Assembly (NCBI GenBank): GCA_020846635.1
Contig: JADLDO010000036.1
Span: 1 to 64,000 of the forward strand
Direction: 5' to 3'
DNA length: 64,000 nt
Origin: Caldilineaceae bacterium
GTDB lineage: Bacteria; Chloroflexota; Anaerolineae; Caldilineales; Caldilineaceae
The translations under genes and the position numbers were made by a program. The notes under the pieces were generated by a model. It did no database searches and was not told where the DNA came from. It saw only the letters and a list, made by a program, of their open reading frames with translations. This document shows, piece by piece, positions 41,691 to 51,284 of this stretch; position 1 is the first letter of the stretch, and each line of letters starts with the position of its first letter.

Positions 41691-42329
41691 ATGGACTTCG
41701 CAGGGATGATTGAGACTTGGCGGCGTGTTCTGACGCAGCCAGGCGAACCCGTATTTGAGCAGGAGAAACTAAACCCTAATGGGACATTGCAGACGGCGCT
41801 GATCTGGATGGTAATTGCGGGTGTAGTGGCGGCTGTTTTTGGCTTCTTTGCATCCGTCATTGGGGCTGGATCGGCGGCTGCAATGCTCTCGCAGATGGAT
41901 TTGCCTCCAGAGGTTCAGGCGCAGATGGGGCCGATGTTGGGGATGATGACTGGGAGTGCAGGTTTGGCCGCCATTATTACAGTGCCGGTATTCTTCCTGA
42001 TTGGCACGTTCATCACTCATCTCATTGCCAAATTGCTGGGCGGGCAGGGGGAGTATAACAAGTTTGCCTATTTGGCGTCCACGTATCAAGCGCCGCTGCA
42101 AATCGCTAGCTCGATCTTTGCACTCATTCCGTTTTTGGGTGGTTGCGTTTCGTTGCTCATCTGGATTTATACATACGTTGAAAGCTATTTTGCAGTCAAG
42201 GTGAACTACGGTTTGTCGAACGGCAGGGCGCTGGCGGTTGTTCTGATTCCATTGGCTATCGTTCTCATTCTTGCCTTCTGTTTTGCGTTTGTCATTGTGG
42301 GCATGATTGCAGCAATCAGTAACAACTAG
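41691..42329 (+). CDS. YIP1-domain membrane protein
   Basis: 212 residues. A soluble N terminus of ~35 residues (MIETWRRVLTQPGEPVFEQE), then five hydrophobic segments; sequence and layout fit the Yip1 family (IAKLLGGQGEYNKFAYLASTYQAP). Function in bacteria is undefined. It has a very strong ribosome site (AAGGAGGTAAG), its own doubled promoter and a terminator, so it is a stand-alone, probably well-expressed gene. Confidence 0.85.
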   Translation: MDFAGMIETWRRVLTQPGEPVFEQEKLNPNGTLQTALIWMVIAGVVAAVFGFFASVIGAGSAAAMLSQMDLPPEVQAQMGPMLGMMTGSAGLAAIITVPVFFLIGTFITHLIAKLLGGQGEYNKFAYLASTYQAPLQIASSIFALIPFLGGCVSLLIWIYTYVESYFAVKVNYGLSNGRALAVVLIPLAIVLILAFCFAFVIVGMIAAISNN

Positions 42330-42350
42330 CACCATCCGCTCGCCGAATAT

Positions 42351-42397
42351 ACCAGGGCAGATTACTATCAGGGGTAGTCGTCTGCCCTGGTGCTTTT
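42351..42397 (+). terminator. Terminator after the YIP1 gene
   Basis: ACCAGGGCAGA (42351-42361) and TCTGCCCTGGT (42381-42391) are perfect 11-bp arms, followed by GCTTTT. Located 22 bases past the stop. Confidence 0.7.
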
Positions 42398-42424
42398 GCC
42401 GAACGGTAACTCCGTGGCTACAAT
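42396..42424 (+). promoter_or_regulatory. Promoter of nadE
   Basis: TTGCCG (42396-42401), 17-base spacer, TACAAT (42419-42424). The -35 overlaps the T-run of the preceding terminator. Confidence 0.65.
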
Positions 42425-42486
42425 GAACTGAATGGTATCGGCGTAAACAGGGTAAGTAGAACTGAACAAGAGATTCAATCACCGCA

Positions 42487-44571
42487 ATGAGCCATCCTTT
42501 TTTTTCACTTTATTCGCATGGATTTGTGCGTGTGGCTGTCTGTGTGCCGCACCTGCGCGTGGCCGATCCCAACTTTAACAGTGCGCGTACCGTGGCGCTG
42601 GCAATACAAGCATCGGAGATGCAGGCAGCGGTCACGCTCTTTCCCGAACTGGGCATTTCGGCCTATTCGAACGACGATCTTTTTCATCAAGACGCGTTGT
42701 TGGAAGCTACTCTTGCGGGGATCGGGGAGGTCGTTGCGGCTAGCCGCGCGTTGACGCCGGTGTTGCTGGTGGGTGCGCCGCTGCGATTCGAGCAGCGGCT
42801 ATTTAACTGCGCGGTTGCCATCTACCGGGGACGCGTGTTGGGGATCGCGCCCAAGAGCTATCTGCCCAACTACCGGGAGTTTTATGAGAAGCGACAGTTT
42901 AGCGCAGCCAGGGATGCCCTTGCGCGTGAAGTAGAGTTTCTGGGGGAACGGGTTCCCTTTGGCAACGATCTGATCTTCAGTGCTAGCAACGTTCCAGACT
43001 TTGCGATTCATACCGAGATTTGTGAAGATGTGTGGACGCCGATCCCGCCCAGCACCTATGCGGCACTGGCGGGGGCGACCGTGTTGGCAAATTTGTCGGC
43101 GAGCAATATCACGGTGGGTAAGGCCGATTACCGGCGCAGCCTGTGTGCTGGACAGTCGGGAAAATGTATTTCGGCTTATCTTTATTCTGCCGCAGGGCCA
43201 GGTGAATCGACGACTGATCTGGCATGGGATGGTCATGCGCTCATCTACGAGAATGGCACGATGTTGGCAGAGTCCGAGCGCTTTGCTGCGGAAGAACAGG
43301 TGATCGCGGCAGATATCGACCTGGAGAAGCTTGTGCAAGATCGCATGCGCTTGAGCAGCTTCCATGATGTGGTAGGCGACCACCGCGAGAAACTGCGTGA
43401 GCTGCGTACGATCGATTTTGAGTTTCAAATCCCCACGGGCGATGTGCCGCTGCTCCAGGCTGTCTATCGTTTTCCCTTTGTGCCAAGCGACCCGGCGCGG
43501 CTGGATGAACGCTGTTATGAGGTCTATAACATCCAGGTGCATGGGCTGATGAAACGCTTGAAGGCGACTGGAATCGAGAAGATCATCATCGGGGTGTCGG
43601 GCGGATTGGATTCTACGCAGGCGTTGATTGTGGCGGCGCGCACCATGGATCGCCTCGGTCTGCCTCGTACCAATGTCATGGCCTATACGATGCCTGGTTT
43701 TGCCACGAGCCAGACGACCAACCGGAATGCACACCGGTTGATGGCTGCCCTGGGTGTTTATGGGCAGGAGATTGATATTCGTCCCTCTTGTTTGCAGATG
43801 CTGCGCGATATCGGCCATCCTTTTGCCAATGGCGAGCCGGTCTATGATGTCACCTTTGAGAATGTGCAGGCAGGTGAACGGACTTCGCATCTTTTCCGCC
43901 TGGCGAACTATCACAATGGGTTGGTTTTGGGCACAGGAGACTTGAGTGAACTGGCGTTGGGCTGGGCGACCTACGGGGTGGGCGATCATATGTCGCACTA
44001 CAATGTGAATGGTTCGGTGCCAAAGACGCTGATTCAATATTTGATTCGTTGGGTGGCAGAGACGCGGCAGTTTGGCGAGGAAGCGTCTGAAATTCTCAGG
44101 TCGATCCTAGAGACGGAGATTTCGCCGGAATTGGTGCCGGAAGCGGTGGGTGAGGATGAAAAACCGGCGCAGCGCACCGAGGAGAAAATCGGCCCCTACG
44201 AGTTGCAGGACTTCAACCTCTATTACATCACCCGCTTTGGCTTCCGGCCCAGCAAGGTTGCCTTTCTTTCCTACAGCGCATGGCATGACCGGACGCGAGG
44301 CGTTTGGCCGGGGCTGCTGCCCGACGGCAAGCGCAATGCCTATGATCTGGCGACGATCAAGCGCTGGCTGGGTACGTTTGTGTTCCGCTTCTTTCAGAAC
44401 AGCCAGTTTAAGCGCTCGGCAGTGCCCAACGGCCCGAAGGTAGGGTCGGGTGGGTCGCTGTCGCCGCGTGGGGACTGGCGTGCGCCGAGTGATTCGGAGG
44501 CGACGGTGTGGGTGGAGGAACTGCGGCGGAATGTGCCGGATGAGGTGAGTGTAGGCGAGGTAAAGAAGTAG
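42487..44571 (+). CDS. nadE: Glutamine-dependent NAD+ synthetase
   Basis: 694 residues. Makes NAD+ from nicotinate adenine dinucleotide, ATP and glutamine. The N-terminal nitrilase-type glutaminase domain (about 12-300) has Glu54 (LFPELGIS), a Lys in [15 protein letters not shown] and the Cys nucleophile in TEICEDVW. The C-terminal synthetase has the PP-loop GVSGGLDS near residue 372 and [12 protein letters not shown]. The length matches the two-domain bacterial form. No clear Shine-Dalgarno; the start is chosen because SHGFVRVAV aligns with the usual N terminus. Leads the AKR-serB gene run. Confidence 0.96.
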   Translation: MSHPFFSLYSHGFVRVAVCVPHLRVADPNFNSARTVALAIQASEMQAAVTLFPELGISAYSNDDLFHQDALLEATLAGIGEVVAASRALTPVLLVGAPLRFEQRLFNCAVAIYRGRVLGIAPKSYLPNYREFYEKRQFSAARDALAREVEFLGERVPFGNDLIFSASNVPDFAIHTEICEDVWTPIPPSTYAALAGATVLANLSASNITVGKADYRRSLCAGQSGKCISAYLYSAAGPGESTTDLAWDGHALIYENGTMLAESERFAAEEQVIAADIDLEKLVQDRMRLSSFHDVVGDHREKLRELRTIDFEFQIPTGDVPLLQAVYRFPFVPSDPARLDERCYEVYNIQVHGLMKRLKATGIEKIIIGVSGGLDSTQALIVAARTMDRLGLPRTNVMAYTMPGFATSQTTNRNAHRLMAALGVYGQEIDIRPSCLQMLRDIGHPFANGEPVYDVTFENVQAGERTSHLFRLANYHNGLVLGTGDLSELALGWATYGVGDHMSHYNVNGSVPKTLIQYLIRWVAETRQFGEEASEILRSILETEISPELVPEAVGEDEKPAQRTEEKIGPYELQDFNLYYITRFGFRPSKVAFLSYSAWHDRTRGVWPGLLPDGKRNAYDLATIKRWLGTFVFRFFQNSQFKRSAVPNGPKVGSGGSLSPRGDWRAPSDSEATVWVEELRRNVPDEVSVGEVKK

Positions 44572-44593
44572 AGCGAGTGTTAGTGAGGAACTG

Positions 44594-45571
44594 ATGTTGC
44601 AAAGGACTTTGGGGCGGAGTGGTATTGAGGTTAGCGGGCTGGGTTTAGGCTGCTGGGCGATTGGCGGCCCTTTTTGGCGGGGAAATCAGCCGGTCGGTTG
44701 GGGCGAGGTCGATGACAATCAATCGCGCGCTGCCCTGGAGCGTGCCCTGGAGTTGGGCGTAACCTTCTTCGATACGTCGGATGTCTATGGCTGTGGACAC
44801 AGCGAGCGCATTTTGGGGCAGGTGCTTGCCGAGCGGCGCAAGCAGGTGGTCATCGCCACCAAGTTTGGCAACATCTTTGATGAGCAGACACGACGCATTA
44901 CCGGGGCGAGTGCCGAGCCGACGCATATCCGGCGTGCGTGCGAAGCCAGCCTGCGGCGGCTGCGTAGCGAGTATATTGACCTCTATCAACTGCACATTGG
45001 CAACTACGATCTGGCGCGGGTCGATGAGGTGCTGGAGACGCTCGAAGAATTGGTGGACGAGGGCAAGATCCGCTGGTATGGCTGGAGTACGGATGACCCG
45101 GCGCGCGCCGAGGCGTTTAGCCGGGGGCCACATTGTGCGGCTATCCAACAGCGATTTAATCTCTTTGAGGGCAATGCCCAGACGTTGGCCGTTTGTGAAG
45201 AAGCGGGACTGGCGAGCGTTGTGCGGGGACCGCTGGCACAAGGGCTGCTGACGGGCAAGTTCAATGAAGATTCAACGCTGCCCAGTGACGACGTACGCCA
45301 TAGTTGGGATTTTCACCAGGGCGAGCAGGCGAAACGACTTCAGGCACTGGGGGCGATCCGCGAGGTGCTGAGCGCGGACAAACGTACGTTGGCGCAAGGG
45401 GCGCTCGCTTGGCTTTGGGCGCGCAGTAAAGTCACCATTCCGATCCCCGGTTTCAAGCGTGTCGAGCAGGTGGAGGAAAATGCTGCTGCCATGTGGTCTG
45501 GCGCGCTGTCGTCTGATCAAATGGCGGAGCTGGATGAACTGATGGCGGAGGCGTATGGACGCCAGAGGTGA
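44594..45571 (+). CDS. Aldo/keto reductase
   Basis: 325 residues. Catalytic tetrad visible: Asp and Tyr in FFDTSDVYG, Lys in VVIATKFGN and His in LYQLHIGN. C-terminal IPIPGFKRVEQVEENAAA is the NADP(H)-binding segment. Reduces a carbonyl of unknown identity. GAGGAAC precedes the start. Its last 17 bases overlap the start of serB, so translation is coupled. Confidence 0.92.
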   Translation: MLQRTLGRSGIEVSGLGLGCWAIGGPFWRGNQPVGWGEVDDNQSRAALERALELGVTFFDTSDVYGCGHSERILGQVLAERRKQVVIATKFGNIFDEQTRRITGASAEPTHIRRACEASLRRLRSEYIDLYQLHIGNYDLARVDEVLETLEELVDEGKIRWYGWSTDDPARAEAFSRGPHCAAIQQRFNLFEGNAQTLAVCEEAGLASVVRGPLAQGLLTGKFNEDSTLPSDDVRHSWDFHQGEQAKRLQALGAIREVLSADKRTLAQGALAWLWARSKVTIPIPGFKRVEQVEENAAAMWSGALSSDQMAELDELMAEAYGRQR

Positions 45572-46802
45572 TGTCTTTTTGCTCAATATCTCTGGGCGGG
45601 ATCGACCGGGATTGGTCGCGCAATTAGCCGGTGTCTTGGCGCAACACGAAGTCAAGATTTTGGATATTGGTCAGGCGGTGATCCACGACTATTTGGCGCT
45701 GGGAATTCTGGTCGAGATTCCGGGCGAGGGTGCGTGGTCAACCGTGATGAAGGAACTGCTTTTTCTGGCCCATGACCTGGAGATCCAGGTGCGCTTTAAC
45801 CCCGTACCGCTGGAGCAGTACGAGAAGTGGGTGGGCGAGCAGGGAAAGTCGCGCCATGTGATCACGATGATGGGGCGCAAGTTGACTGCCCAACAGTTTG
45901 CGGCAGTGGCAGCGATCTGTGCCGAATATGGGCTGAACATTGATGTGATCACGCGCCTTTCGGGACGGGTATCGCTGGCGAACCCGGTTCGGCTGCCGCG
46001 CGCCTGCGTGCAGCTTTCGGTGAGTGGGGCGTTGGCCGAAGAAACGCGCATGCGTCGCCATCTGATGGATATCGCGCAACAAATGGGGGTGGATATTGCC
46101 TTCCATGCGGACGATGTCTACCGACGCAACCGGCGCTTAGTGGTCTTTGATATGGATTCGACCTTGATCCAGGTTGAGGTGATCGATGAACTGGCGAAGA
46201 TCGCGGGTGTGGGCGACCAGGTGGAGGCGATCACAGCGGCGGCCATGCGTGGGGAACTGGATTTTCGAGCCAGTCTGACACAGCGTGTGGCGTTGTTGCG
46301 CGGACTTGACGAGCGTGTGCTGGCAGAAGTGGCAGCCGCGCTGCCGCTGACGGAAGGTGCCGAGCGGGTGACGCAAACACTCAAGCAATTGGGCTATAAG
46401 ATCGGCATTATTTCGGGCGGCTTTGACTATTTTGGCCGTCGCTTGCAGGAGCAGCTTGGGTTTGACTATCTCTTTGCCAATCGCCTGGAGATTGAGGATG
46501 GTCATCTTACGGGGCGTGTGATTGGCGAGATCATTGATGGCCCGCGGAAGGCGGCCTTGCTGGGCGAGATTGCCGCGCTGGAAGGGCTTTCGCTGGAGCA
46601 GACGATTGCCGTGGGAGACGGGGCCAACGATATTCCCATGTTGAGCATGGCAGGGATGGGCGTGGCCTTTCATGCGAAGCCGATTGTACGCGAAAGGGCC
46701 GGGCGCGCCATCTCGAACCTGGGGCTGGATGGGCTGCTTTTTTTGATCGGTATCCGCGAGCGTGAGATATGGCAGGAGAGCACGCTCCCTGCGACAACAT
46801 AG
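45555..46802 (+). CDS. serB: Phosphoserine phosphatase with N-terminal ACT domains
   Basis: 415 residues. Two ACT-type regulatory domains (about 6-85 and 98-175; ISGRDRPGLVAQLAGVL) precede a HAD phosphatase. The catalytic motif is VVFDMDSTLI (Asp199 nucleophile, Asp201), followed by IISGGFDYF and GDGANDIPML. The reaction is phosphoserine to serine, the final step of serine synthesis; the ACT domains probably sense serine. Same arrangement as actinobacterial SerB2. Starts inside the preceding aldo/keto reductase gene. Confidence 0.95.
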   Translation: MDARGDVFLLNISGRDRPGLVAQLAGVLAQHEVKILDIGQAVIHDYLALGILVEIPGEGAWSTVMKELLFLAHDLEIQVRFNPVPLEQYEKWVGEQGKSRHVITMMGRKLTAQQFAAVAAICAEYGLNIDVITRLSGRVSLANPVRLPRACVQLSVSGALAEETRMRRHLMDIAQQMGVDIAFHADDVYRRNRRLVVFDMDSTLIQVEVIDELAKIAGVGDQVEAITAAAMRGELDFRASLTQRVALLRGLDERVLAEVAAALPLTEGAERVTQTLKQLGYKIGIISGGFDYFGRRLQEQLGFDYLFANRLEIEDGHLTGRVIGEIIDGPRKAALLGEIAALEGLSLEQTIAVGDGANDIPMLSMAGMGVAFHAKPIVRERAGRAISNLGLDGLLFLIGIREREIWQESTLPATT

Positions 46803-46871
46803 GGAATCGAAAGAGTTATTTTGCGGTGTATCGGGCGGTTTGAGCCATGAAATTCTGGAAAGCGACTGGAG

Positions 46872-48203
46872 ATGGATAAGAGAAAACAGCGGTATGCGTT
46901 GGTGGGGACGGGCGGCCGCGCCAAGATGTACGTGGACGCGCTGGCAGGGGACTATCACGAGTCGAGCGAATTGGTCGCGCTGTGCGATCTCAGCCAGACA
47001 CGTATGGATTGGTATAACGATTTGCTGGTGGAGGAGCATCAGCATGAGCCTGTGCCGACCTATCACGCCGATGCCTTTGACCAGATGGTGGCAGAAACAA
47101 AGCCGGACACGATCATTGTGACCTCCATGGACTCGACGCACCACCAGTACATTGTGCGTGCGATGGAGTTGGGCTGTGATGCGATCACCGAAAAGCCGAT
47201 GACGATTGATGCTGAGAAGGCGCGGGCGATCTTTGATGCGATTGAGCGAACCGGGCAAAAGCTGCGCGTCACTTTCAACTATCGCTATGCGCCTATTGCC
47301 ACGAAGGTGCGCGAGCTGCTCATGCAAGGCGTCATCGGGCGGCCATTGCATGTAAATTTCCAGTGGGTGCTAGACACTTTTCATGGCGCTGATTATTTCC
47401 GGCGCTGGCATCGTGAGAAGGATAAGTCCGGGGGCTTGCTGGTGCATAAGGCGACACACCATTTTGACTTGATCAACTGGTGGCTCCAATCGTATCCGGC
47501 AGAAGTGTATGCGATGGGTGGACTTTTCTTCTATGGGCGAGAGAATGCGGAGCAGCGGGGTGAGCACTATTCGTACAACCGCTATACGCGCGAAGCGGCT
47601 GCCAATGACGATCCCTTTGCCTTGCGTCTGGACGCCAATCCGACCTTGAAGGCGTTGTATCTGGACGCCGAGCGCGATACCAACTATCTGCGTGACCGCA
47701 ATGTCTTTGGCGACAATATCACGGCGGAAGATACCATGAGCGTGACCGCACGCTATGACAATGGCACGCTGTTGACCTACTCCCTCGTCGCCTATAGTCC
47801 GTGGGAAGGCTACAGGATTGCCATCACAGGCGATAAGGGGCGTTTGGAGGTTGAGCTGGTCGAGCAGGTAGGCAAGCAGTTTGTGGCGGGTGCCGAAGAG
47901 ACATTGCAGAATGACCCGGATGCTGTGGCGAAATTTGGGGGCAAGCATATCTGGATCTTTCCCATGTTTGGCCGTCCCTATGAAGTGGAGATTCCAGAGG
48001 GAGTGGGGGGGCACGGTGGAGGTGACTCTGTGATGTTGGAGCAGATCTTCAGTGACGAACCGCCGCAAGATCCCTTTGCCAGAGCCGCTTCGCATGTTGA
48101 CGGTGCGGCGTCGATTTTGATGGGAATTGCGGCGAATGAGTCGATTGCCAGCGGTCGCCCGATCCGCACAAGTGATTTGCTGACGCTGCCGCGCGCCGAG
48201 TAG
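46872..48203 (+). CDS. Gfo/Idh/MocA-family oxidoreductase
   Basis: 443 residues. N-terminal Rossmann fold ([17 protein letters not shown]), the family's EKP motif in DAITEKPMT, and a C-terminal alpha/beta substrate domain with a [18 protein letters not shown] motif bearing the catalytic His residues. The family oxidises or reduces sugars, inositols and related cyclitols with NAD(P). Substrate unknown. No signal peptide, so cytoplasmic. It is followed within 50 bases by the GDPD-phosphodiesterase fusion gene. Confidence 0.92.
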   Translation: MDKRKQRYALVGTGGRAKMYVDALAGDYHESSELVALCDLSQTRMDWYNDLLVEEHQHEPVPTYHADAFDQMVAETKPDTIIVTSMDSTHHQYIVRAMELGCDAITEKPMTIDAEKARAIFDAIERTGQKLRVTFNYRYAPIATKVRELLMQGVIGRPLHVNFQWVLDTFHGADYFRRWHREKDKSGGLLVHKATHHFDLINWWLQSYPAEVYAMGGLFFYGRENAEQRGEHYSYNRYTREAAANDDPFALRLDANPTLKALYLDAERDTNYLRDRNVFGDNITAEDTMSVTARYDNGTLLTYSLVAYSPWEGYRIAITGDKGRLEVELVEQVGKQFVAGAEETLQNDPDAVAKFGGKHIWIFPMFGRPYEVEIPEGVGGHGGGDSVMLEQIFSDEPPQDPFARAASHVDGAASILMGIAANESIASGRPIRTSDLLTLPRAE

Positions 48204-48249
48204 TTTTTTGCTTTATATTCCGCCTGACGCTGCTAGAACGGGATTCGAG

Positions 48250-49800
48250 ATGCCGCGCCGGATTGAGATCGTGTGCCATCGGGGCGCGAATGAGTATGCC
48301 CCGGAAAATACCTGTGCCTCGGCAAAGCTCTGCGTGGAGTGGGGAATGGACTATGTCGAGATCGATGTGAATCGCAGCTTGGATGGCGTCCACTATCTCT
48401 TTCATGGCCCACGGCTAGAACTGACGACGAACGGCGTGGGGCTGATTCACGAGACGCTATCAACAGTGATTGACCAGTTGGATGCGGGTTCGTGGTTTGA
48501 CCCGGCGTTTGCGGATGAACGTGTGCCACGGCTGGAGGCGTATCTACGATGGATCAAGGGCAAGGCTAAGGTGTTTTTTGATGTCAAGTCGGCCAACTTG
48601 CCGGAGGTCGTGGCACTGGTACGAGAAATCGGTCTGGCAGACGAATGTTTCTGGTGGTCTGGCGATGACCAGGTAATGCGCGAATTAAAGCGGCTTGCGC
48701 CAGAGATGGCGTTGAAGGTGAATGTCGAGAGTGTCGCCGATGTGGTGGCTGCTGACGAGGAATTTGGCGCGGCACTCGTCGAGGTGCGGCTCAAGGATAT
48801 GTCGGTGGCGCTGGTTGAAGAATGCCGCCGGCGCGGCATCCAGGTGATGATCTATCATCGCGCCAAAGAAGAAGGGGCTTACCGGCAGGTGCTGCGCTGG
48901 GACGCGGACTTGATCAATCTGGACAATGGCGATGTTTTTGCGCGTGTGCGGGATGAGGTTGAGGCGGCGGCTGCTGCGGGGCATGTAGACGAAACGCCGC
49001 TGCCGCGCGTTAAGCGCGCCATTCTATTTATGCTCGATGGCTGTCGCGCCGGTGCGCTTGAGGCGGCGAAAACGCCAACCGTCGATAGATTGCGACGGGA
49101 GGGCGCATGGACGTTGCGCGCCCAATCGGTGATGCCGTCTGTTACCTTGCCCTGCCATACGTCGATCTTCTATTCGCAGATGCCGGAGGAACATGGCGTA
49201 TTCTCCAATAAGTGGACGCCGAGCGACTCGCTTGCGCCGAGCTTGATCGCCGCGGTGCGTGATGCGGGCTATGAAACGGCGGCGTTTTACACCTGGGAAG
49301 AACTGCGCGACCTGGCTCCGCCCGGCAAAGTGGATTTTGTCTATTACCGGCGGCTGAGCTACAGCGCGTTTGAAGAATTGCACAGTGCCGCAAGGGAGAC
49401 GATTCCCAGACTCAAACCGACCTTGAGTTTTGTCTATTTGGAAGCTCCCGACGCGTTGGGGCATCTCTATGGCTGGATGTCTCGCCCGTATTTGGATGCG
49501 GTCACGAGGGCAGACGCGGTGATCGGCTCGATTATGGACGCGCTGGCGGCGAGCGGCGACCTGGAGGAGACTCTGATCGTAGTCATGGCCGATCATGGAG
49601 GACACGGACACGGTCATGGGACTGAGCTAGAGGAAGATATGACCGTACCGTGGATGATCTGGGGACCCGGCGTGCGCGTAGGGTTGGAGATTGAGAAAGA
49701 GGTGCGGCTGATTGACGTTGCGCCGACGCTGCTCTATGCGTTGGGGATACCACAGCCATCTGCTTGGCAAGGTGAAGTGATTGACGAGGTCTTTGTGTAG
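48250..49800 (+). CDS. Fusion of glycerophosphodiester phosphodiesterase and alkaline-phosphatase-superfamily phosphodiesterase
   Basis: 516 residues. N-terminal GDPD barrel (about 1-245): CHRGANEYAPENT with the first catalytic His, MDYVEIDVNRSLDG, and FHGPRLELTTNG holding the second His (usual HD here HG). C-terminal domain (about 255-515) is a type I phosphodiesterase/nucleotide pyrophosphatase: metal Asp in LFMLDGCRAG, Thr nucleophile in SVTLPCHTS, EAPDALGHLYG and ADHGGHGHGHGT. The two activities could take a phosphodiester down stepwise. No signal peptide. I start at the ATG at 48250; a TTG at 48208 would add 14 residues. In line with the PbfA-like gene. Confidence 0.88.
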   Translation: MPRRIEIVCHRGANEYAPENTCASAKLCVEWGMDYVEIDVNRSLDGVHYLFHGPRLELTTNGVGLIHETLSTVIDQLDAGSWFDPAFADERVPRLEAYLRWIKGKAKVFFDVKSANLPEVVALVREIGLADECFWWSGDDQVMRELKRLAPEMALKVNVESVADVVAADEEFGAALVEVRLKDMSVALVEECRRRGIQVMIYHRAKEEGAYRQVLRWDADLINLDNGDVFARVRDEVEAAAAAGHVDETPLPRVKRAILFMLDGCRAGALEAAKTPTVDRLRREGAWTLRAQSVMPSVTLPCHTSIFYSQMPEEHGVFSNKWTPSDSLAPSLIAAVRDAGYETAAFYTWEELRDLAPPGKVDFVYYRRLSYSAFEELHSAARETIPRLKPTLSFVYLEAPDALGHLYGWMSRPYLDAVTRADAVIGSIMDALAASGDLEETLIVVMADHGGHGHGHGTELEEDMTVPWMIWGPGVRVGLEIEKEVRLIDVAPTLLYALGIPQPSAWQGEVIDEVFV

Positions 49801-49830
49801 GCATGGCAGACAAAAAGTAGACGAACGCCC

Positions 49831-51219
49831 GTGGAAAACGAACTTGAACTGAGCCATCTGCGCTCGGAAGGCGATCTGAACCTGTCGCGCCACCGGCAAG
49901 CGTGGCTTGCTGAGGAAATTGACGCCGCTACCCAGGCTGTGTTGGATGAAGATTCCCGTTACTTTCTTCACCAGTCACTGTCTACCCCTTGTTTGAATGT
50001 CTTGCAGCAGTGCGAAGGCATTTATATCGAGGATATGCAGGGGCGGCGCTACCTGGACTTCCACGGCAACTATGTACACCAGGTGGGCTTTGGGCATCCT
50101 GCGGTGGTGGAGGCGATCAAGGCACAGTTGGATACGCTCTCGTTTTGCACGCGGCGCTACACCAATGGGGTGGCGGTGGAGCTGGCGCGCACGTTGGCGG
50201 AACTGACACCGGGAGACTTGAGCCGGGTGCTCTTTTGTCCGAGCGGGACGGGTGCAATTGGCATGGCGTTGAAGCTGGCGCGCGTGGCGACGGGTCGTCA
50301 TAAGATGATTGCCATGTGGGATTCATTTCATGGGGCCTCGTTGGATGCGATCTCGGTGGGTGGCGAGCAAATTTTTCGTCGCAACATGGGGCCATTGCTG
50401 CCAGGGGTTGAGCATGTGCCTCCGCCGGATGAGTTTCATTGCCTGTGGGATTGCCAGGCGCGTGGCGGCTGTGACCTCAAGTGTGCGAGCTACATTGACT
50501 ATGTGCTGGAGAAAGAAGGGGATGTTGCTGCGGTCATCGCCGAGCCGGTGCGGAGCATCCCGTATATTCCCAAGCCAGGCTATTGGCAGCAGGTACGGGC
50601 GGCCTGTGACCGGCATGGCGCGCTGCTGATCTTTGATGAGATTCCCCATGCGCTGGGGCGAACAGGGCGCATGTTTACCTGTGAGCATTTTGGTGTTACA
50701 CCGGATATTTTGGTGCTGGGTAAGGGGTTGGGCGGGGGGATTTTGCCACTGGCGGCGATGGTGGCGCGTGAAGGGCTCAATGTGGCGGCAGCACAGGCAT
50801 TGGGGCATTATACGCATGAGAAGAACCCGGTGCTGTGCGCCGCGGCACTGGCAACGATCCGCACCATTCAAGAGCAGGGGCTACTGGAGAATGCGCGCCA
50901 GCTAGGCGAGTATGCGATGGCACGAATGCGCGCGATGATGGCGGACCATCCGTTGATCGGCGATGTGCGCGGGCTGGGGCTGCTGATGGGGATGGAATTG
51001 GTCAAGGATCGCGTGGGGCGTGAACGGGCCGTGGATGAGGCCGAACAGGTGATGTATGCTGCATTGCGGCGGGGTTTGAGCTTTAAGCTGACGATGGGCA
51101 ATACGATTGGCTTGCAGCCGCCCCTTACAATTACACGTGCGGAGATGGACAAGGCATTGGATATTCTGGAGGCTGCGCTGGGCGAGGTGGAAGGAGACTC
51201 GTCGCTGCGCTCAGCGTGA
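49831..51219 (+). CDS. Class III PLP enzyme, PbfA-like (hydroxy-aminoethylphosphonate lyase type)
   Basis: 462 residues of the class III aminotransferase fold. PLP-binding Asp in LLIFDEIPHALGRTGR, Schiff-base Lys in LVLGKGLGGGILPLAA. The N-terminal RYFLHQSLSTPCLNVLQQ, the Cys-containing insert CQARGGCDLKCASY and GHYTHEKNPV resemble, from memory, (R)-1-hydroxy-2-aminoethylphosphonate ammonia-lyase (PbfA); a conventional omega-aminotransferase is the alternative. GTG start. The last eight codons lie inside a dispersed repeat copy, so the natural C terminus has been replaced or extended. It follows the phosphodiesterase fusion by 30 bases. Confidence 0.8.
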   Translation: MENELELSHLRSEGDLNLSRHRQAWLAEEIDAATQAVLDEDSRYFLHQSLSTPCLNVLQQCEGIYIEDMQGRRYLDFHGNYVHQVGFGHPAVVEAIKAQLDTLSFCTRRYTNGVAVELARTLAELTPGDLSRVLFCPSGTGAIGMALKLARVATGRHKMIAMWDSFHGASLDAISVGGEQIFRRNMGPLLPGVEHVPPPDEFHCLWDCQARGGCDLKCASYIDYVLEKEGDVAAVIAEPVRSIPYIPKPGYWQQVRAACDRHGALLIFDEIPHALGRTGRMFTCEHFGVTPDILVLGKGLGGGILPLAAMVAREGLNVAAAQALGHYTHEKNPVLCAAALATIRTIQEQGLLENARQLGEYAMARMRAMMADHPLIGDVRGLGLLMGMELVKDRVGRERAVDEAEQVMYAALRRGLSFKLTMGNTIGLQPPLTITRAEMDKALDILEAALGEVEGDSSLRSA

Positions 51220-51221
51220 CA
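51193..51221 (+). repeat. Dispersed repeat, copy 3, forming the end of a gene
   Basis: GGAGACTCGTCGCTGCGC followed by TCAGCGTGACA. It supplies the final codons and the TGA stop (51217-51219) of the PbfA-like gene. Confidence 0.55.
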
Positions 51222-51284
51222 AACTCGTAATTTCAGAGCACTGATTGTTACTTTCAAAGGGTATTAACGAAAAGGACGCGTGTT

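Noticed and set aside
42799-47351. Minus-strand frames of 412 and 404 codons
   Set aside because: Antisense shadows of nadE, serB and the Gfo/Idh gene, which have full sets of catalytic motifs.
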